Shown: piece by piece, positions 24,220 through 36,129 of the stretch
Layout: each line of letters opens with the position of its first letter
How positions within the stretch are numbered: position 1 is the stretch's first letter
Origin: Metellina segmentata
Taxonomy: Eukaryota; Arthropoda; Arachnida; Araneae; Tetragnathidae
Direction of reading: 5' to 3'
Length of the DNA: 64,000 nucleotides
Assembly: GCA_947359465.1 (NCBI GenBank)
Contig: OX375875.1
Location: 56,353,583 to 56,417,582, forward strand
The notes under the pieces: model-generated
Told to the model about the DNA's origin: nothing
The model's database searches: none
Seen by the model: the letters and a program-made list of their open reading frames with translations, nothing else
Translations under genes and position numbers: made by a program

Positions 24220-25165
24220 TTAAGGGCACAGAGAAGTCACAATTCTTCAAAAAATCGAATTTTTTATTTCAATTGCATTTAATAGAGGACACCAATACGA
24301 ATCGATTGATGTATCATTTATTACGTAAAATACATTTTAAGTTCTTAAAATTTAATTTTGAAACTATCCTTCTTGGTTTCGGTTTCAGGTTTGAAGTTTC
24401 GATTTTGCCGACAAGGAACTATATATTTTTTAAAATAATTTATATTTTTAGTATACTTTTGTAAAAATATACATTTTAATCGATTGGTAACAGATTTAAC
24501 TGCGACTGTTATTATATTTAACCGTAAATTTTGTTTACTTGTGCTTTGGAAAGTTCTTATCGATAAGGTAAGGGGATGCTTTTTTGTAGTTTTTTGTCGT
24601 TTTCTCAAAATGATAAATTTTCATCTTCAGGTGCGCTATGTGAAAAAATTATTAAAGTTATCAATCTGAAATTTTGCATACACATGTATTTATATTAGGC
24701 CTATATGTTAAAACATAAACTATTGACGAAATATGAACATAATTTTTTAATGGGTGTTTAGTAGGTATAAAATCACAAAATTTTCATAAATTCATTTAAA
24801 TTGTGGCTAAAAATTTTTTTCCTGGTTATTTCCAACAAAAAATACTTTAATGAATTGAAAAAACATTTCTAATAATAGGGAAAAAAGTTGCAACTCAATA
24901 TATATTAAAGTTTTTTTACAGAGCGCACCCAAAGTGAAGTCACTGTATTGAATTTTTTTTCACCGAGTTCTATATAAATGCTCTCTACTAAATATTTTTA
25001 CTTTTAAAATTTTTATTTTTTAGCTTGAATTAGTTTTAAAAGGCATTAAAAACATGTGTACAAAAATTTATATTGGTACTTATAATAGCTTAAATTTTAT
25101 ATGCATTCGAATATTGGTCACATTTTCATGATTTCTGGCCTTTGATGACTTCTCGGTGCCCTTAA
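24220..25165. mobile_element. TTAA-flanked inverted-repeat element (946 bp)
   Basis: The ends are TTAAGGGCACAGAGAAGTCA (24220-24239) and, inverted, TTAAGGGCACCGAGAAGTCA (25146-25165), a 19/20 match. The outer TTAA on each side is best read as the target duplication, which points to piggyBac or Kolobok-type transposition. The interior is AT-rich with short chance ORFs on both strands and no transposase, so it is non-autonomous. It sits only 25 bp after the Helitron 3' end. Confidence 0.75.
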
Positions 25166-25942
25166 GTTTATGTAAAAGGGAGCAGGACCATAAAGTTTGA
25201 CAGAAAAAGTTGATTTAATTAAGGGTATACAAGTTACCGAGAGCGAATCAATGCATCACTGCTTAAATCACTTTTTTATTCTTTTCCACACTTAAACCAC
25301 ACATTTTTACGATGTAATTGTATGGTAAATCTGTAAAAGTAAAGCAATTTATAGACATTATATAGGTCAGTACAGACATATTTTAATGTGAATAATATAT
25401 ATGCATTTTTAGATCGACTTAATTCGAAATACTCACACAAATTTCAAAACACAAATGTTTACAAATGTTTCATAAAAAATTATTTCAATTAAGTATCAAA
25501 AAAACTCTTGCCTTAATGGGTTTTCACTTTTATTCAGAACTAGTTTATTTACTGCTTTCATTTTTATACAGGCAATTTCTTATGTGCTTTTTGATTAACC
25601 ATCCTGTTGGTGGGATCAACGAGTTGTACTGTCTGTAGCAAAAATGGCCAGGTCATGATGGATCTGATATCTCGTGGAAACCACTTGCAGAGTATACTTG
25701 GAAAAGAGTAAAGGAGGATGTACACTTGGAGTAGTAAATTACAAAAATTAAATTCAAGATATGCCATTTGATAACGGGATTGGCATGCGCAGTGCATCCA
25801 GCCTTTAGCTGACGTCAAACTAACGGTTCTGATTTCCTTCAAGAAATGCACGGTACGGGTTTCATTGAGACAGCCCACGCCCAATTGTAACGGGTAACTT
25901 GTGTAAACAAGTATTTGTTTTTTTCTTATAGGAAAGTAAACT
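25166..25942. other. Intergenic sequence with unassigned ORF
   Basis: A 106-codon minus-strand ORF (25564-25884) has an uneven composition and matches nothing I know. I do not call it a gene. Confidence 0.3.
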
Positions 25943-26484
25943 ACATATAGACAAAAGTATTTCGACAGTGCAGCTATTTGGATGAGGATTCATCTTAGTG
26001 TTGAGTTGTTTTCCTGGTTAGGACTCGGTCCATTGCTTTATGTACCTAGTACCATGAACTCTTAAGTATACCTCGACGTTCAAAATAGTAATTCGGCCTT
26101 GCCTACACAGCCAATACTACGACATTGACAGTTGTTTATTTCGATAGGATCGAGCTCCATGTCATACTGCAAAACGTGTGCTGGAGTGGTTTCCTGAAAA
26201 TGAGGCGAAAATGGCCTGTTCAGAGCCCCGATCTCAAACCAATCGAGAACTTGTGGGACAAACTGGAACCACGCACGCCCATCTTCACAACAATTTCTTC
26301 TCACTACCTTGCAAGAGGCATGGCGAGGTATTCCTGTCCAGACATACAGAGAACTTGTGGAAAGTATGTCTCGACGTGTTTCAGCTGCATTACAAGCAAA
26401 ATGTGAGTCTACCTGTTACTTAATATAATAATAGTGCTCTTTTTCTGATACACATTTAGTGTCCAAGTACTTTTGTCCATATTG
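25943..26484 (+). mobile_element. Internally deleted Tc1-like transposon
   Basis: The left end CATATAGACAAAAGTATTTC (near 25943) and the inverted right end CAATATGGACAAAAGTACTT (near 26484) are Tc1-type terminal repeats. Between them is only the last third of the transposase: a DRAPCHTAKRVLEWFPENEA-like block with the second catalytic Asp at 26148-26150, then QSPDLKPIENLWDKLE in another frame with the third Glu at 26245-26247. A C-terminal part with frameshifts ends near 26420. The N-terminal domain and first Asp are gone. This is a dead deletion derivative of about 540 bp. Confidence 0.85.
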
Positions 26485-26621
26485 CGCGTCATCTTGTGCA
26501 TGTTATTCAATCATTAAATAGTGTTAATGTATACTGAATAATCTACCTGTGTCCTCCTCACCCCCAAACTACCAATGATCGTTAAGCCCTCCTTTTGATT
26601 GTGTCCAGGAGATGTCTCGTC

Positions 26622-26795
26622 ATTAAAAAAACTGACCAGATCTTGATTAACTCGATTACTAACAATTAAAAGGAAATACGACCGGATCTTGATAGACTCG
26701 ATTACTTACAATTAAAAGGAAAAACGGCCAGATCTTGATAGACTCGATTACTTACAATTAAAAGGAAACACGACCAGATCTTGATTTAGTCATCA
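26622..26795. repeat. 46-bp minisatellite, ~3.7 units
   Basis: Tandem unit of 46 bp containing CGACCAGATCTTGATAGAC, TCGATTACTTACAATT and AAAAGGAAA. The middle units are nearly identical. Confidence 0.9.
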
Positions 26796-28813
26796 TTGAA
26801 AAATCGTCAATATATAAAACGAAATATCTTGGCACTAGAAAAATTGTTCAGATTTTGATAGAGGAGACATCTTTCTATCATCTCGTTTGGAGGTTTAATG
26901 AATCTTTTTCGCTTTCTTCTTTCAGGTATTCTAACAAAATGGCGCTGATACTTCTACAACGGTTTGAATCATCCAGCATAATTTGTCATAGAGAAATATT
27001 CAGAGAAAAAACTTTAACTGGAAAGAATATTTCTCCAACGTCTCAAGAGCCTCATATGGAGTGTTATTTTCCCTAAGCAAGAAAATAGGAGACGATACCA
27101 TACAGCCACTCGTTCATTTCCCAATCCACTCAAAAATCGAGATTGAAGATCCTCTTCAAAAGGTTTTGCAATAATTAAGAGAAAGTAGTGTTTACTTCCT
27201 TTTATGGGAGTTTATGGAGTCCCATCTGTTTCCTTGCGAAATAAGAGCCTCCACTTAAAAATGCAAGGACTTCGAAAGAAGTATAAGCTGATTGTTATTC
27301 ACTACGAGTTCAAAAGAGACTTTTCCTTAACTCGGCTCTTTCACTCCCTGTACTTACATATCGTGGGCTTTAGTTTGATGAAAGTAAACGATATTTTGCC
27401 GAAAGACCATTGGATTTTGGAATTTAAAAAACCTTATTTCGTTCGCAATCCCAGTCTAGATTGGTATCTTTTTTCTGTTGTGCGGAGAAATCGAAATGTT
27501 CGGGTTCCTGTAATGTAATAGTCATTCCTTATATCTAAAGTGTTTCGCTTATTGATGGAACTTAAATTTCTCTTGTAGGTCCTAAAACCTTCTTGGAATG
27601 TTTAAAAGGACTATTTGTTTTCTCAAATGGATAGTACTGACTATGTGATTCCTCGCATGATGAAAGTAAACTATCTAAATGCATTATAATGGTTTTAAAG
27701 TATTGAAAGTCTGTATTTTAGAATATTATAATACAATGCATAATGTTTAGGCTATAGTATCTAAAATAATGATGTGTTGAGTATCTAAAACATTCACAAC
27801 ACTATTTTTGTGAAACTCAATGCAGAATATCTTTGAAAAAGATGGAAGTTTTAGTTAAAAACACAAAAATATGAAAGTGTTTTTGAAATTTGAAGAATAA
27901 TATTTCACACAGAGGAAACTAATTAGTTCCATTATTTTAATTATTTTTCCAAACTCATAAAATGATGAATATATGTAATTCATAAAATATAACTTTGTAT
28001 TTTATGTTTAAAATGTTGTACGAAAATTTGATGGAAGAGAAAAGAAGTATGAAGTTATCTGACAGTTTGTCCGCTTAATGTTTTCAGTTGGACAATAGAA
28101 ATTTTCTCTTCTGCAGAACCACTGCCTTTAACATACTTACTACAAGCTTAAAGCATTTATCTTTATTTTGAACATCATTCAAATTTAGCATAAAAAATAG
28201 GTTTGGAAAGCGTAATCTTAATAAGAATTTAATGAGCAGTTAAAAATCAATTCAAATGCCAAAAAATGCTCATTTAGTATGAAAAATGCTTCCAAACCTT
28301 AATGTTCCCCCAAATAACCTCAAACATACATTTAAGAAGATTAAATTGACATACATGTATATATTATACTTTAGATCGTTATAATAAGTATGTCTATCAT
28401 GAAAGTTTGCTATTTTATTTGGATATTTACTATAATAATATTGTAATGTAGCAAGTGGAAATTTTTTTTGAGCAAGTTAATCATTGGTTACATCATCAAA
28501 TCATTGGTTAATATTCGTCATGAAGACGACTGTTACCGTAGTGTGACAGGTTCAAAAGCAACAAGCAACACGATATGGAACGATTTACATCATAGTGAAT
28601 AGGGAAGGGTCAAGCAAATGGGATGAGTGAACTTGCTGGTATTGCTCAATACATTGGGTTTAAAGCTAGGTTTTATTAGGTTTGGAGCAATTTACAAAGG
28701 ACAAAGCTGGAAATCTATTGTGCTAGATCCAAAGATCTAAGAAATGCGGAGAATGGATGACGGAAAAGGAACGAACTACTCAACAAGCCTACTAGTGAAA
28801 CCTTAAAAAGTGA
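26796..28813. other. Intergenic sequence; two unassigned ORFs
   Basis: An acceptor-like TTTTTCGCTTTCTTCTTTCAG ends at 26925, followed 13 bp later by AAAATGGCGCTG, a good start context opening a 46-codon frame (ends 27076). A separate 104-codon ORF at 27204-27518 is basic and unrecognised. Neither shows a family signature. The remaining DNA to 28.8 kb is AT-rich and empty. Confidence 0.25.
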
Positions 28814-29040
28814 TTACTGGCCCCGTAACCACGTCTTCATCTCAAAATTCCATGCATCACTGACTCCCAAGTCCTCAACGGTAAAGATCAGTTGGCGATA
28901 GCCGCTGATGAAATTCCCACCACACATATATATCCCTTCACCATGCCTATATATCACTATGATGCAATCTCCACATACAAATTGCATGAAAGGCTCACGA
29001 CTTAGTGTTTGCATGTTCAGGGTAAAACCACAATCAGGTT
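28814..29040 (-). pseudogene. Possible Kelch-like repeat protein fragment
   Basis: A minus-strand frame reads QFVCGDCIIVIYRHGEGIYM, then CGGNFISGYRQLIFTVEDLG, then SDAWNFEMKTWLRGQ and a stop at 28814-28816. The order of a hydrophobic strand, GG, and a DAWNFEMKTW-type strand recalls one Kelch/galactose-oxidase repeat (GG...W.fd..t..W). There is no clear splice donor after the last codon and no second repeat nearby. It may be an exon relic, a retrocopy fragment or chance. An opposite-strand 68-codon ORF is a shadow. Confidence 0.25.
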
Positions 29041-29119
29041 TGCATAATGGCATCTTTATACAATGTAATGGCAATCGTATACATAGATGTATATGCATAG
29101 TTACAAATGATTAAATAAA

Positions 29120-30635
29120 GGAATACCTAAATGTACAACGCACTGTATGTCTTTATAAAAAAAGACATATACCTAAAAATGCTGAAATTAAAGTTTACAT
29201 GAATTTAGATAATAAAAAATTGTGACAATTCAAAGCTGTATAGCTTTGGTGTGTTTTGAAGGTCACGTGATAGATTGGAGAATTATCTTCCTTACGCTTT
29301 TAATCTTTACTTTTATCTCTTATTTGCATTACGTAAAATACACTCTGGAGTTTTACAATATGAAGTTCAAAATATTGAATTTAAATAATTTCATTGCTAA
29401 AATTTTTTGTAACTAAATAAATTCCCACAGCGTCTTTCATAATGAAAAACTTTAATGAGTTCTCTAAACTTAAATTAATGTTTATTTAAAAATTACTTCA
29501 TGAAAAGTTTTTTCAGTGCAAACAGATAAATCAGACGGAAGACAAAATATTTTATTTTCTGCTATGAGAGATACATATATGGTTAATAATACTAAAATAT
29601 ATTTTACAGACGTTTTGACAACATTTGAGAATTGATATAATTGGCGTTAACCAATTCAATATGAATTAATTGTTTGTAATTTATGTATATAAGCGACACA
29701 ATAATTCATATTCGAAAAACAAACCAAATAAAGTCACGTTGAAAATACAGGTAGCACCATTCCTCCACAAAGGTATTGATATCACATAAATTTAGCTTGA
29801 TAAAGTATATTTGAAACGCTGTTAACCTATTAATTTCTTTACAGTTGAGATAAATATGTGGATAGTTATATACATTTAGAAAGTTAATTTATTAAATTCT
29901 CTCAAACTCGCATACTGGTAAAATAAACTGCTATACGTCACTTGTTTCCCACTTTATTACTTTCTTAGTCTCTAGCTTTATAAATTTTACTAATCTTACT
30001 AAGGTTTCTAAACATACCTAAATATTAGCCACCCAGAATATCCTTCCGTAATTTAAACAGGAAGAGAAAGCAATTAGGTATGCCGAGTAAGCCTATTAAG
30101 GCAAAAGTACTAGCTTCTAGAACGTTGATGTATGAAAAGAAATGAAAAGTTTCATGGCAAGAAAGCTTTGGGTACGGAGCTCACAGAAGGTGCAGTTCCG
30201 CCGCCTAGCTACAACACTTTCATCCATCTCAAACTGTCAAAGGAAGGAAAAAAGTTTCACCATCTAACTCTTTTTTGTTTGTATTCTTTTGTCTTCTGCC
30301 CATTTTTCTTATCTCTTTTGCTCTTGATTACATTTTTCCCACATTTTTTCGCTTATCTTGTTTGTTGTGTCAGTGTTTAGGAAAGCGTGGGCATTTTGTT
30401 TCTCGGACAATCCCTGTACTTTTGCTATAATACCTCGTAACAACTTGCTGCACGGAAGAAAATGAGAAATGTTTAGCGATGTTGTTTTGTTTCATTGAAA
30501 ATATGCTATATTGTTATGACTGGCGCTTGTGAAACACTGAAAACATGTAAATATATATACAAGCATTCAAACTGGAGTAATGTATATGGAAACAAACTTT
30601 TAATTTGTGTGGATCAATCAATTTTATTTAATTCG
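29120..30635. other. AT-rich sequence; possible promoter/poly(A) pair
   Basis: TATATAAG at about 29686 is followed within ~45 bp by AATAAA (near 29726), a compact pairing seen in LTR R regions. No terminal TG...CA repeats or primer-binding site could be defined. The 82-codon ORF at 30132-30380 is T-rich and not recognised. Confidence 0.25.
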
Positions 30636-30639
30636 ACAG

Positions 30640-32015
30640 TCCCCAATTGGTTTAAATTAATGTGATAGTTTTATTTAATGTTCAATTAACGTTCAATTAA
30701 TGTGATAGTTTTATTTAATACTAGCCGGGCTGCGCCGGCTGGCGCTCGGCGGTGTGTAATAGTGCTTTTCTTTTTAATTTTTACACACCGTAATTAAACA
30801 TGTTTTGATTTGAATATTTTATTTATTTTTATGAAACAATTCTTCAAATCATTGCGTATTCAATCAAATATTTAAGTAAAGTTGGTCGAAATATACATAT
30901 ACCGCTATAAAATTACCCATGTCTAGTGATATTTTGCAGGAAATAGACATATCATTAAAATCTAACTCCTAAATAATATTTCTGCAATAGGTAATGTATC
31001 GGAACACATAATGAAACAAAAATAAAATTCCAAACCTTGAAAAAAGACAAAATTCTGAAAAAAAAAATAAGTACGTATCTTTTCAAATGTGTTGAAATTC
31101 GACTTCCTGAATATATTGTGAAATAGAATAATGCGACAAAAGACTTTCAATGATATTGACAAAGACAATAATGATTTATTAACAAAAAGAACTCATATTT
31201 ATACTACTTGGGAATCCTCAAATATGTCCGCAACATCTCGCAGTCAACTCAAATACCCAAACGAATTCTAAATCAAAAACTCTAAACTCTAAATCAAATT
31301 AAAAAAGTAAACATTAATTCTGATGTGGCTAGATACCGGGTAGCAAAATTACGTTTAAATTACTTTTCCATCAAAGGAAGAAATAAAAAGTCAGTTCAAA
31401 CATAAATATTACTATTTAATTCCTTATTTTGCATAGAAATTCCTTATTTTGCATAGAAATTGACCTCGGCTATTTGAAAACAGCAAGAATTAAAAATATC
31501 TGGGTTATTTTATTTACGTTGATTGTTGCCATTCGACGATACACAAATAACGTCGATTTCGGGTCCACGTACGTTAGTGTTTTATATATATAGACATAAA
31601 TATTAATATTTAATTCCTTATTTTGCATAGAAATTGACCTCGGCTATTTGAAAACAGCAAGAATTAAAAATATCTGGGTTATTTTATTTACGTTGATTGT
31701 TGCCATTCGACGATACACAAATAACGTCGATTTCGGGTCCACGTACGTAAGTGTTTTATATATATATAGATTTAATTAACTTTTTATTTAATGTTCAATT
31801 AACGCCCAATAAATGTTTTATTTAATCTTCAATTAACGTTCAATTAATTTTTTATTTAATGTTCAATTAATGTTTTATTTAATGTTCAATTAACGTTCAA
31901 TTAACGCTCAATTAATTTTCAATTAACGCTCAATTAATGTTTTATTAAATGTTCAATTGATGTTTTGTTTAATATTCAATTAATGTTTTATTTAATTTCA
32001 ACTAATATTTTGTTC
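30640..32015. repeat. TTAATGTTCAATTAACG-type minisatellite, split by a Helitron
   Basis: Both flanks of the Helitron at 30721-31770 consist of short iterations of TTCAATTAACG, TTCAATTAATG and TTTTATTTAATG (30640-30720 and 31771-32015). They form one simple-sequence block that existed before the insertion. Units vary, with TTTTATTTAATG/TTTTGTTTAAT variants. Confidence 0.85.
30721..31770 (-). mobile_element. Non-autonomous Helitron, minus strand
   Basis: Read on the minus strand it starts TCTATATATATAAAACAC (31770 leftwards) and ends in AGCCGGCGCAGCCCGGCTAG (30721). This gives 5'-TC, a CCGG-rich stem-loop just before the end, and CTAG. The flanks are A at the 5' side and T at the 3' side, the Helitron A/T target. 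About 175 bp of the 5' end (31595-31770) is repeated at 31400-31590 in the same order. No helicase is encoded. ORFs inside it are chance. Confidence 0.85.
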
Positions 32016-32284
32016 ATTGAAGAATATATTTATTTTGTACTTTATTTGTCAATACCTAAGATATCTAACAGCGTTAAGCATGGAACTAACTGCTTTTTTA
32101 GTTAGAAAACGGTATCCATAAGTTTGTTTTCATGACGGAGTGGTGTGGAAATTTGCGGAGTGCCAAATAAAGAATTTTTTAGTATTGTTTTCTAAAGTTG
32201 ATGTGTATGAAAACATTCATTTCACACGCATAGCACTGAGTAATAGTTCTTACATGGACTTATAAACATTTTTCTTGGAAAACC

Positions 32285-32560
32285 AATCTTCCTCTGACAA
32301 TGGTTCAAAATTTGATGGCGATGTTATCGGATCTTTCAATTCGGCATTGAGCTAGGAACGTACCCAATATCCGGTTGTGAGACTCCAATGAGACGTAAAT
32401 TCAATTACTTACCACAAGTTTTGTCTTGATGAGGCGACGATTGTTACTCGTTGAATATGTATTTTATCTGTTACACACCTTGCCAAATATATGCATCCAC
32501 GTTCTGTTGATTCAGAGCGACGTTGATTGAACTACCTACCTGTGCCACATAGGGAGTACA
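32285..32560 (+). mobile_element. Degenerate SINE copy
   Basis: The body motif CTGACAATGGTTCAAAATTTG and GATGTTATCGGATCTTTC (near 32295-32335) is followed, after diverged sequence, by the 3' tail AGAGCGACGTTGATTGAACTACCTACC (ending near 32540). The head is missing. Confidence 0.6.
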
Positions 32561-34745
32561 ATAGGACCTATGAATAATTATTTTACATTATTATAATAGG
32601 ACCGTGGAATGGCTTAAAAATGAAGCTAAGCCAAGGTCTTGGGATCATAATATCTATTTCCCATTAAGCATCTAAGGGATATTCTCCACCATCAAGTGAA
32701 CTATAAATCGTATAATTTCGCTATAACTGTACCATGTGTACTACATTCTGAATATGTGTACTTGCAGAATGTTTGGCATGATTTGCCACAGGACTGTCTC
32801 AATGCTATACCATGATTTAGAGGGGGCCTCACAACAACTTACTAATTTCTTTACTTTCTAAAAAATTCTACAAAATATTAATGGACTATGTATGATATTA
32901 TTATAATTTCTTCATTTTCCATATATCATACATTACCGATTTATTCTAATAAAATCTAAGTTTGAATTGCTTCGATTTCTTTTTGTCACAGTAAGCAACA
33001 GAGTATTAATACTCAATTAACTGTTGATTGAGTCACATAATTATTGTGAACTATGCAATGTAAGGTACTTTTATGCACTTTATTTTAATAACCGTTAACC
33101 CATGCAGACAACATGGACATGGCACCTTCTTTAGAAACTGTAGAATACATATCGTTCTCATAACCCTAAAACACGAGTGTTCACTTTTGATTGTTTTAAC
33201 CCTCTAAGTGGTTACGACGAGATATTTCGTCTAAGATCTAGTCATCTTTGCTAATAACGAGATATTTCGTGGAGATAAAGTTGTTATATTACTCCAAAGA
33301 AACGAAGATCACGAAAGACATATTGTAACTTGCCAAGATCTGTTGACAGTTTGGAACAGTGCAAGGATGGTCATCAGAGAGCTTTTTGTCACGAAGTTAA
33401 ACCAACAGGAGATTCAAAGTTATCCCCAAGCAATAGAAAGGCTTCGCTGTTAAGTATGAACGGAAGAGAGCTTTGACATCTTACCGCTTCCTCAAAGAAC
33501 CACAAAACACTCTTCACTCGTGTAACAGGTTGCACCCCTACGATGAAACAGCCACCCTTAAAGGACTGTAGATCAAGACTTTCGGGGCGATTGATGACTA
33601 GGAGGATTAACTTAACAGAATTTTTTCCAAGTAATAAATGTGTTATATTTCCAAACTATGAATTAACCAAGTAAGGGTAAGTTTTAGCCTAATTATCTTA
33701 AACTTACCCTTTCAGTTTAATCCTTTTTTTACTATATAGCCATAAGAGTGTTTTTTCTCGAAACGATTTGAAGATTGTTTTCTATACATACTCTACACAG
33801 CTTGGTCGGTCGAACTTTTTACTGTATTTGTGGTTGGGGTGTAAATAATGTCCGTATAATAATTTTAGTACTTAAATAATTCCTACTGAAAAGTTAAATT
33901 AGTGCGCCAAAACCTAATTTATTGACTGAAATAAGTTTACTGAAGAACACCCTGGAAAGTTAATGCGTTAAATTACATTACAAATTACAGCAATGCTTTA
34001 TGCTTACATAAATTCATGTCTACCCAAATGCATTTAAGCGAAAAATTCTACTAGAGTTATTTCGTATTTTTAAATTTCAGAAAACAACAGTTTCGTAACT
34101 AACTATAAAAGCACTATGCATAACAACATGTAAAATTTAAGGCCAGACAGTTAGATTCCCCACATTAAATAAACTACTCTAAATATATAAGCAATATTTC
34201 AAATTATTACGTTGCAGTGTCTTGTGCAAGTTTCTGTCTCTTACTTTCATTCTTTAATTTTTGCTGAGCAAAAAGTGTGTATGATGTTAGTAAAAGTTCT
34301 AGTAATTGAGATAAATGTTAGAAAATAATGCTTATAATTGTGATAAATGTAATCAGAGCGAGAACTTTCTGGAAACAAATTATTTGAACCGTTAACGGTC
34401 TTATTTTTCTTTAAAAAGTTTCACCATCAATTTCCTGATATATATATAGTTTATAGAGATGTTCCTCAGCACGCAGAGCGTAGGAGAAACGCAAGCACAA
34501 CACATAACTTTCAAGTTCGCTTTGTTTCTCTATAAATCCAAACAATTGCGTGCGGGGTGGATATTTTTTAACTTTCCTTTCCTATCGTGAATCCACGAAA
34601 GATTAGGCCAAAAAATAAATATTCATACAAAACTATTTTTGATTTTCTTTCTGGTGTGGGTATTTTTGAACTTCGTTTAGTCACAGAAAGTTTTGTGTTG
34701 TTTTGTTGCTATGAAATATTGTGCATACAATATGTACCTTAGAAA
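32561..34745. other. AT-rich sequence; possible piggyBac-like MITE end
   Basis: At 33196 a TTAACCCTCTAAGTGG start is followed by two copies of ACGAGATATTTCGT (33217-33230 and 33257-33270), each a near-palindrome. The form resembles the end of a TTAA-target MITE, but a convincing partner end was not found. TTAA at 33968 is a weak candidate. No gene was recognised in the rest. Confidence 0.3.
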
Positions 34746-34749
34746 TCTT

Positions 34750-35066
34750 AAGCCACTGTTGCTCGGTTCGACGAATAGTAGATCAGCAAACGGAGGATTG
34801 CGAGTTCGAAACCCAATTCAACCAACCGTCATGTACCAAGGGGCTAATGCATGTTAAATCTATCGCGGGCCCAAATGTCCCTGTGTGAGGAAGTTTGGAG
34901 AGTGGGGTTGCTAGGTCGGTATTGGCTTTGCCAACACCACATAGTAGTTCAAAATAACTAGTTTTTGTCCTCGGATTTTCTCTTTGTGATTTATTCCGGA
35001 CACTGTCGCTAATAGCCCCTTCTTTTGCTATAATGCGAAGTTAACTCAAGTAACAACCTACCTTTG
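34750..35066 (+). mobile_element. tRNA-derived SINE copy
   Basis: Near full-length plus-sense copy. The head has GTTGCTCGGTTCGACGAATA and a B box in GCGAGTTCGAAACCC (near 34800). The body has CATGTTAAATCTATCGCGGG, GAGAGTGGGGTTGCTAGGTCGG, AGTTCAAAATAACTAG and GTTTTTGTCCTCGGATTTTC. The tail is CTATAATGCGAAGTTAACT...CCTACC. Divergence in both promoter boxes suggests it is silent. Confidence 0.8.
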
Positions 35067-36129
35067 AAAACTGTTTAGGGAATTTTACACATTGAAAATA
35101 CTGGATATTCGGATTGTCTAGTTAAACATCTGATTATGTTCTTCCAGACGAATGTAATTGTACTTCATATTTTGCATACAAATTAAACATGCAATTCCTT
35201 TTTTAGCTTAATAATATTGTTAAATCTCTCATATTGTAAAGGTCGCTGTGTGAGCGCGGGGAGTGTTGTCTCACACGTAATGTTGTGGGCTCTGTATGAG
35301 CGCGTGGGTGACATTCAGGCTTCAGACGCGGAGGAGAGAGGTACTCTCCTAGACCTGATGAAAACGCCGCTTCCTTAGCCCTAATTAGTACCAGGCTTCC
35401 TTAGCCTTAATGAGAGTGGTCCATCCACAACCATGCTAAGTTTGATGTCAAAAAATTTGTTTTTGTTGCAACGAATTGCATTAATTAACATTATGTCCAC
35501 TATAGAGCTATCTGACCAATTCAAATATTTATATCAAGTAACGGTTTTAATAAGTTATATTAAATTATACTAGTGCGTATGAAATGTTTTTAAATAAGTA
35601 AACATATAAAAGGGATGTCAGTAAAACGACTAAAATAGCTCTATGAAAAGCAATTTCTGTCAAGGTCATTGTAGTTGGAAGGGTTTCTGGAGTGATACGT
35701 GTTTCCTGTAGGAATTCTGAACGACATCAGGTGGATGTTTTTGGCTCGATTGCGATTTCAGTAAATCGACACTAAAAATCCCAAAGAATGAATTCCGGAA
35801 TTATTAAGCACCATCCATTGACAAACGCAGTCAAACAAAATGCCAAACGTCCTCAAAAGAACGATATACTGCATTTTAAGGCAACCTTAATCAGATAATT
35901 CAAAGAGGATTTCTGTCAGTAAAGAAAATCTTTTATGAGAACCAATAAACTGTTCTGATCCTAAGTTCGCAAAATTTTAAACTGTTTACGATGTAGAAAT
36001 ATTGATTAAAAGCATTACATTCGCCTAAAATGAGAGTGAATTAATTTCAAAAGAATTTCGTGGGATATAGATCGATGTGTTCGTTTTATTTCTACATTTA
36101 GATACGAAGAGACATGAGTTTTATCTAAG
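35067..36129. other. Intergenic sequence with a GC-richer patch
   Basis: The patch at about 35230-35430 (GTGTGAGCGCGGGGAGTG, TGTTGTCTCACACG, GAGCGCGTGGGTGAC) differs in composition from its surroundings and contains the imperfect duplicate GCTTCCTTAGCC (two copies near 35370 and 35395). It could be LTR or promoter sequence of a mobile element. No ends were defined. Confidence 0.3.

Noticed and set aside
29680..29790. TATATAAG plus AATAAA as a solo LTR
   Set aside because: No TG...CA ends, target duplication or second LTR could be found.
30132..30380. 82-codon ORF with a hydrophobic stretch
   Set aside because: The hydrophobic part is a T-rich run (Phe/Leu codons); no family motif and poor codon variety.
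35230..35430. GC-richer patch as an LTR or CpG promoter
   Set aside because: No boundaries, coding partner or repeated copy in the window; left as an unassigned patch.
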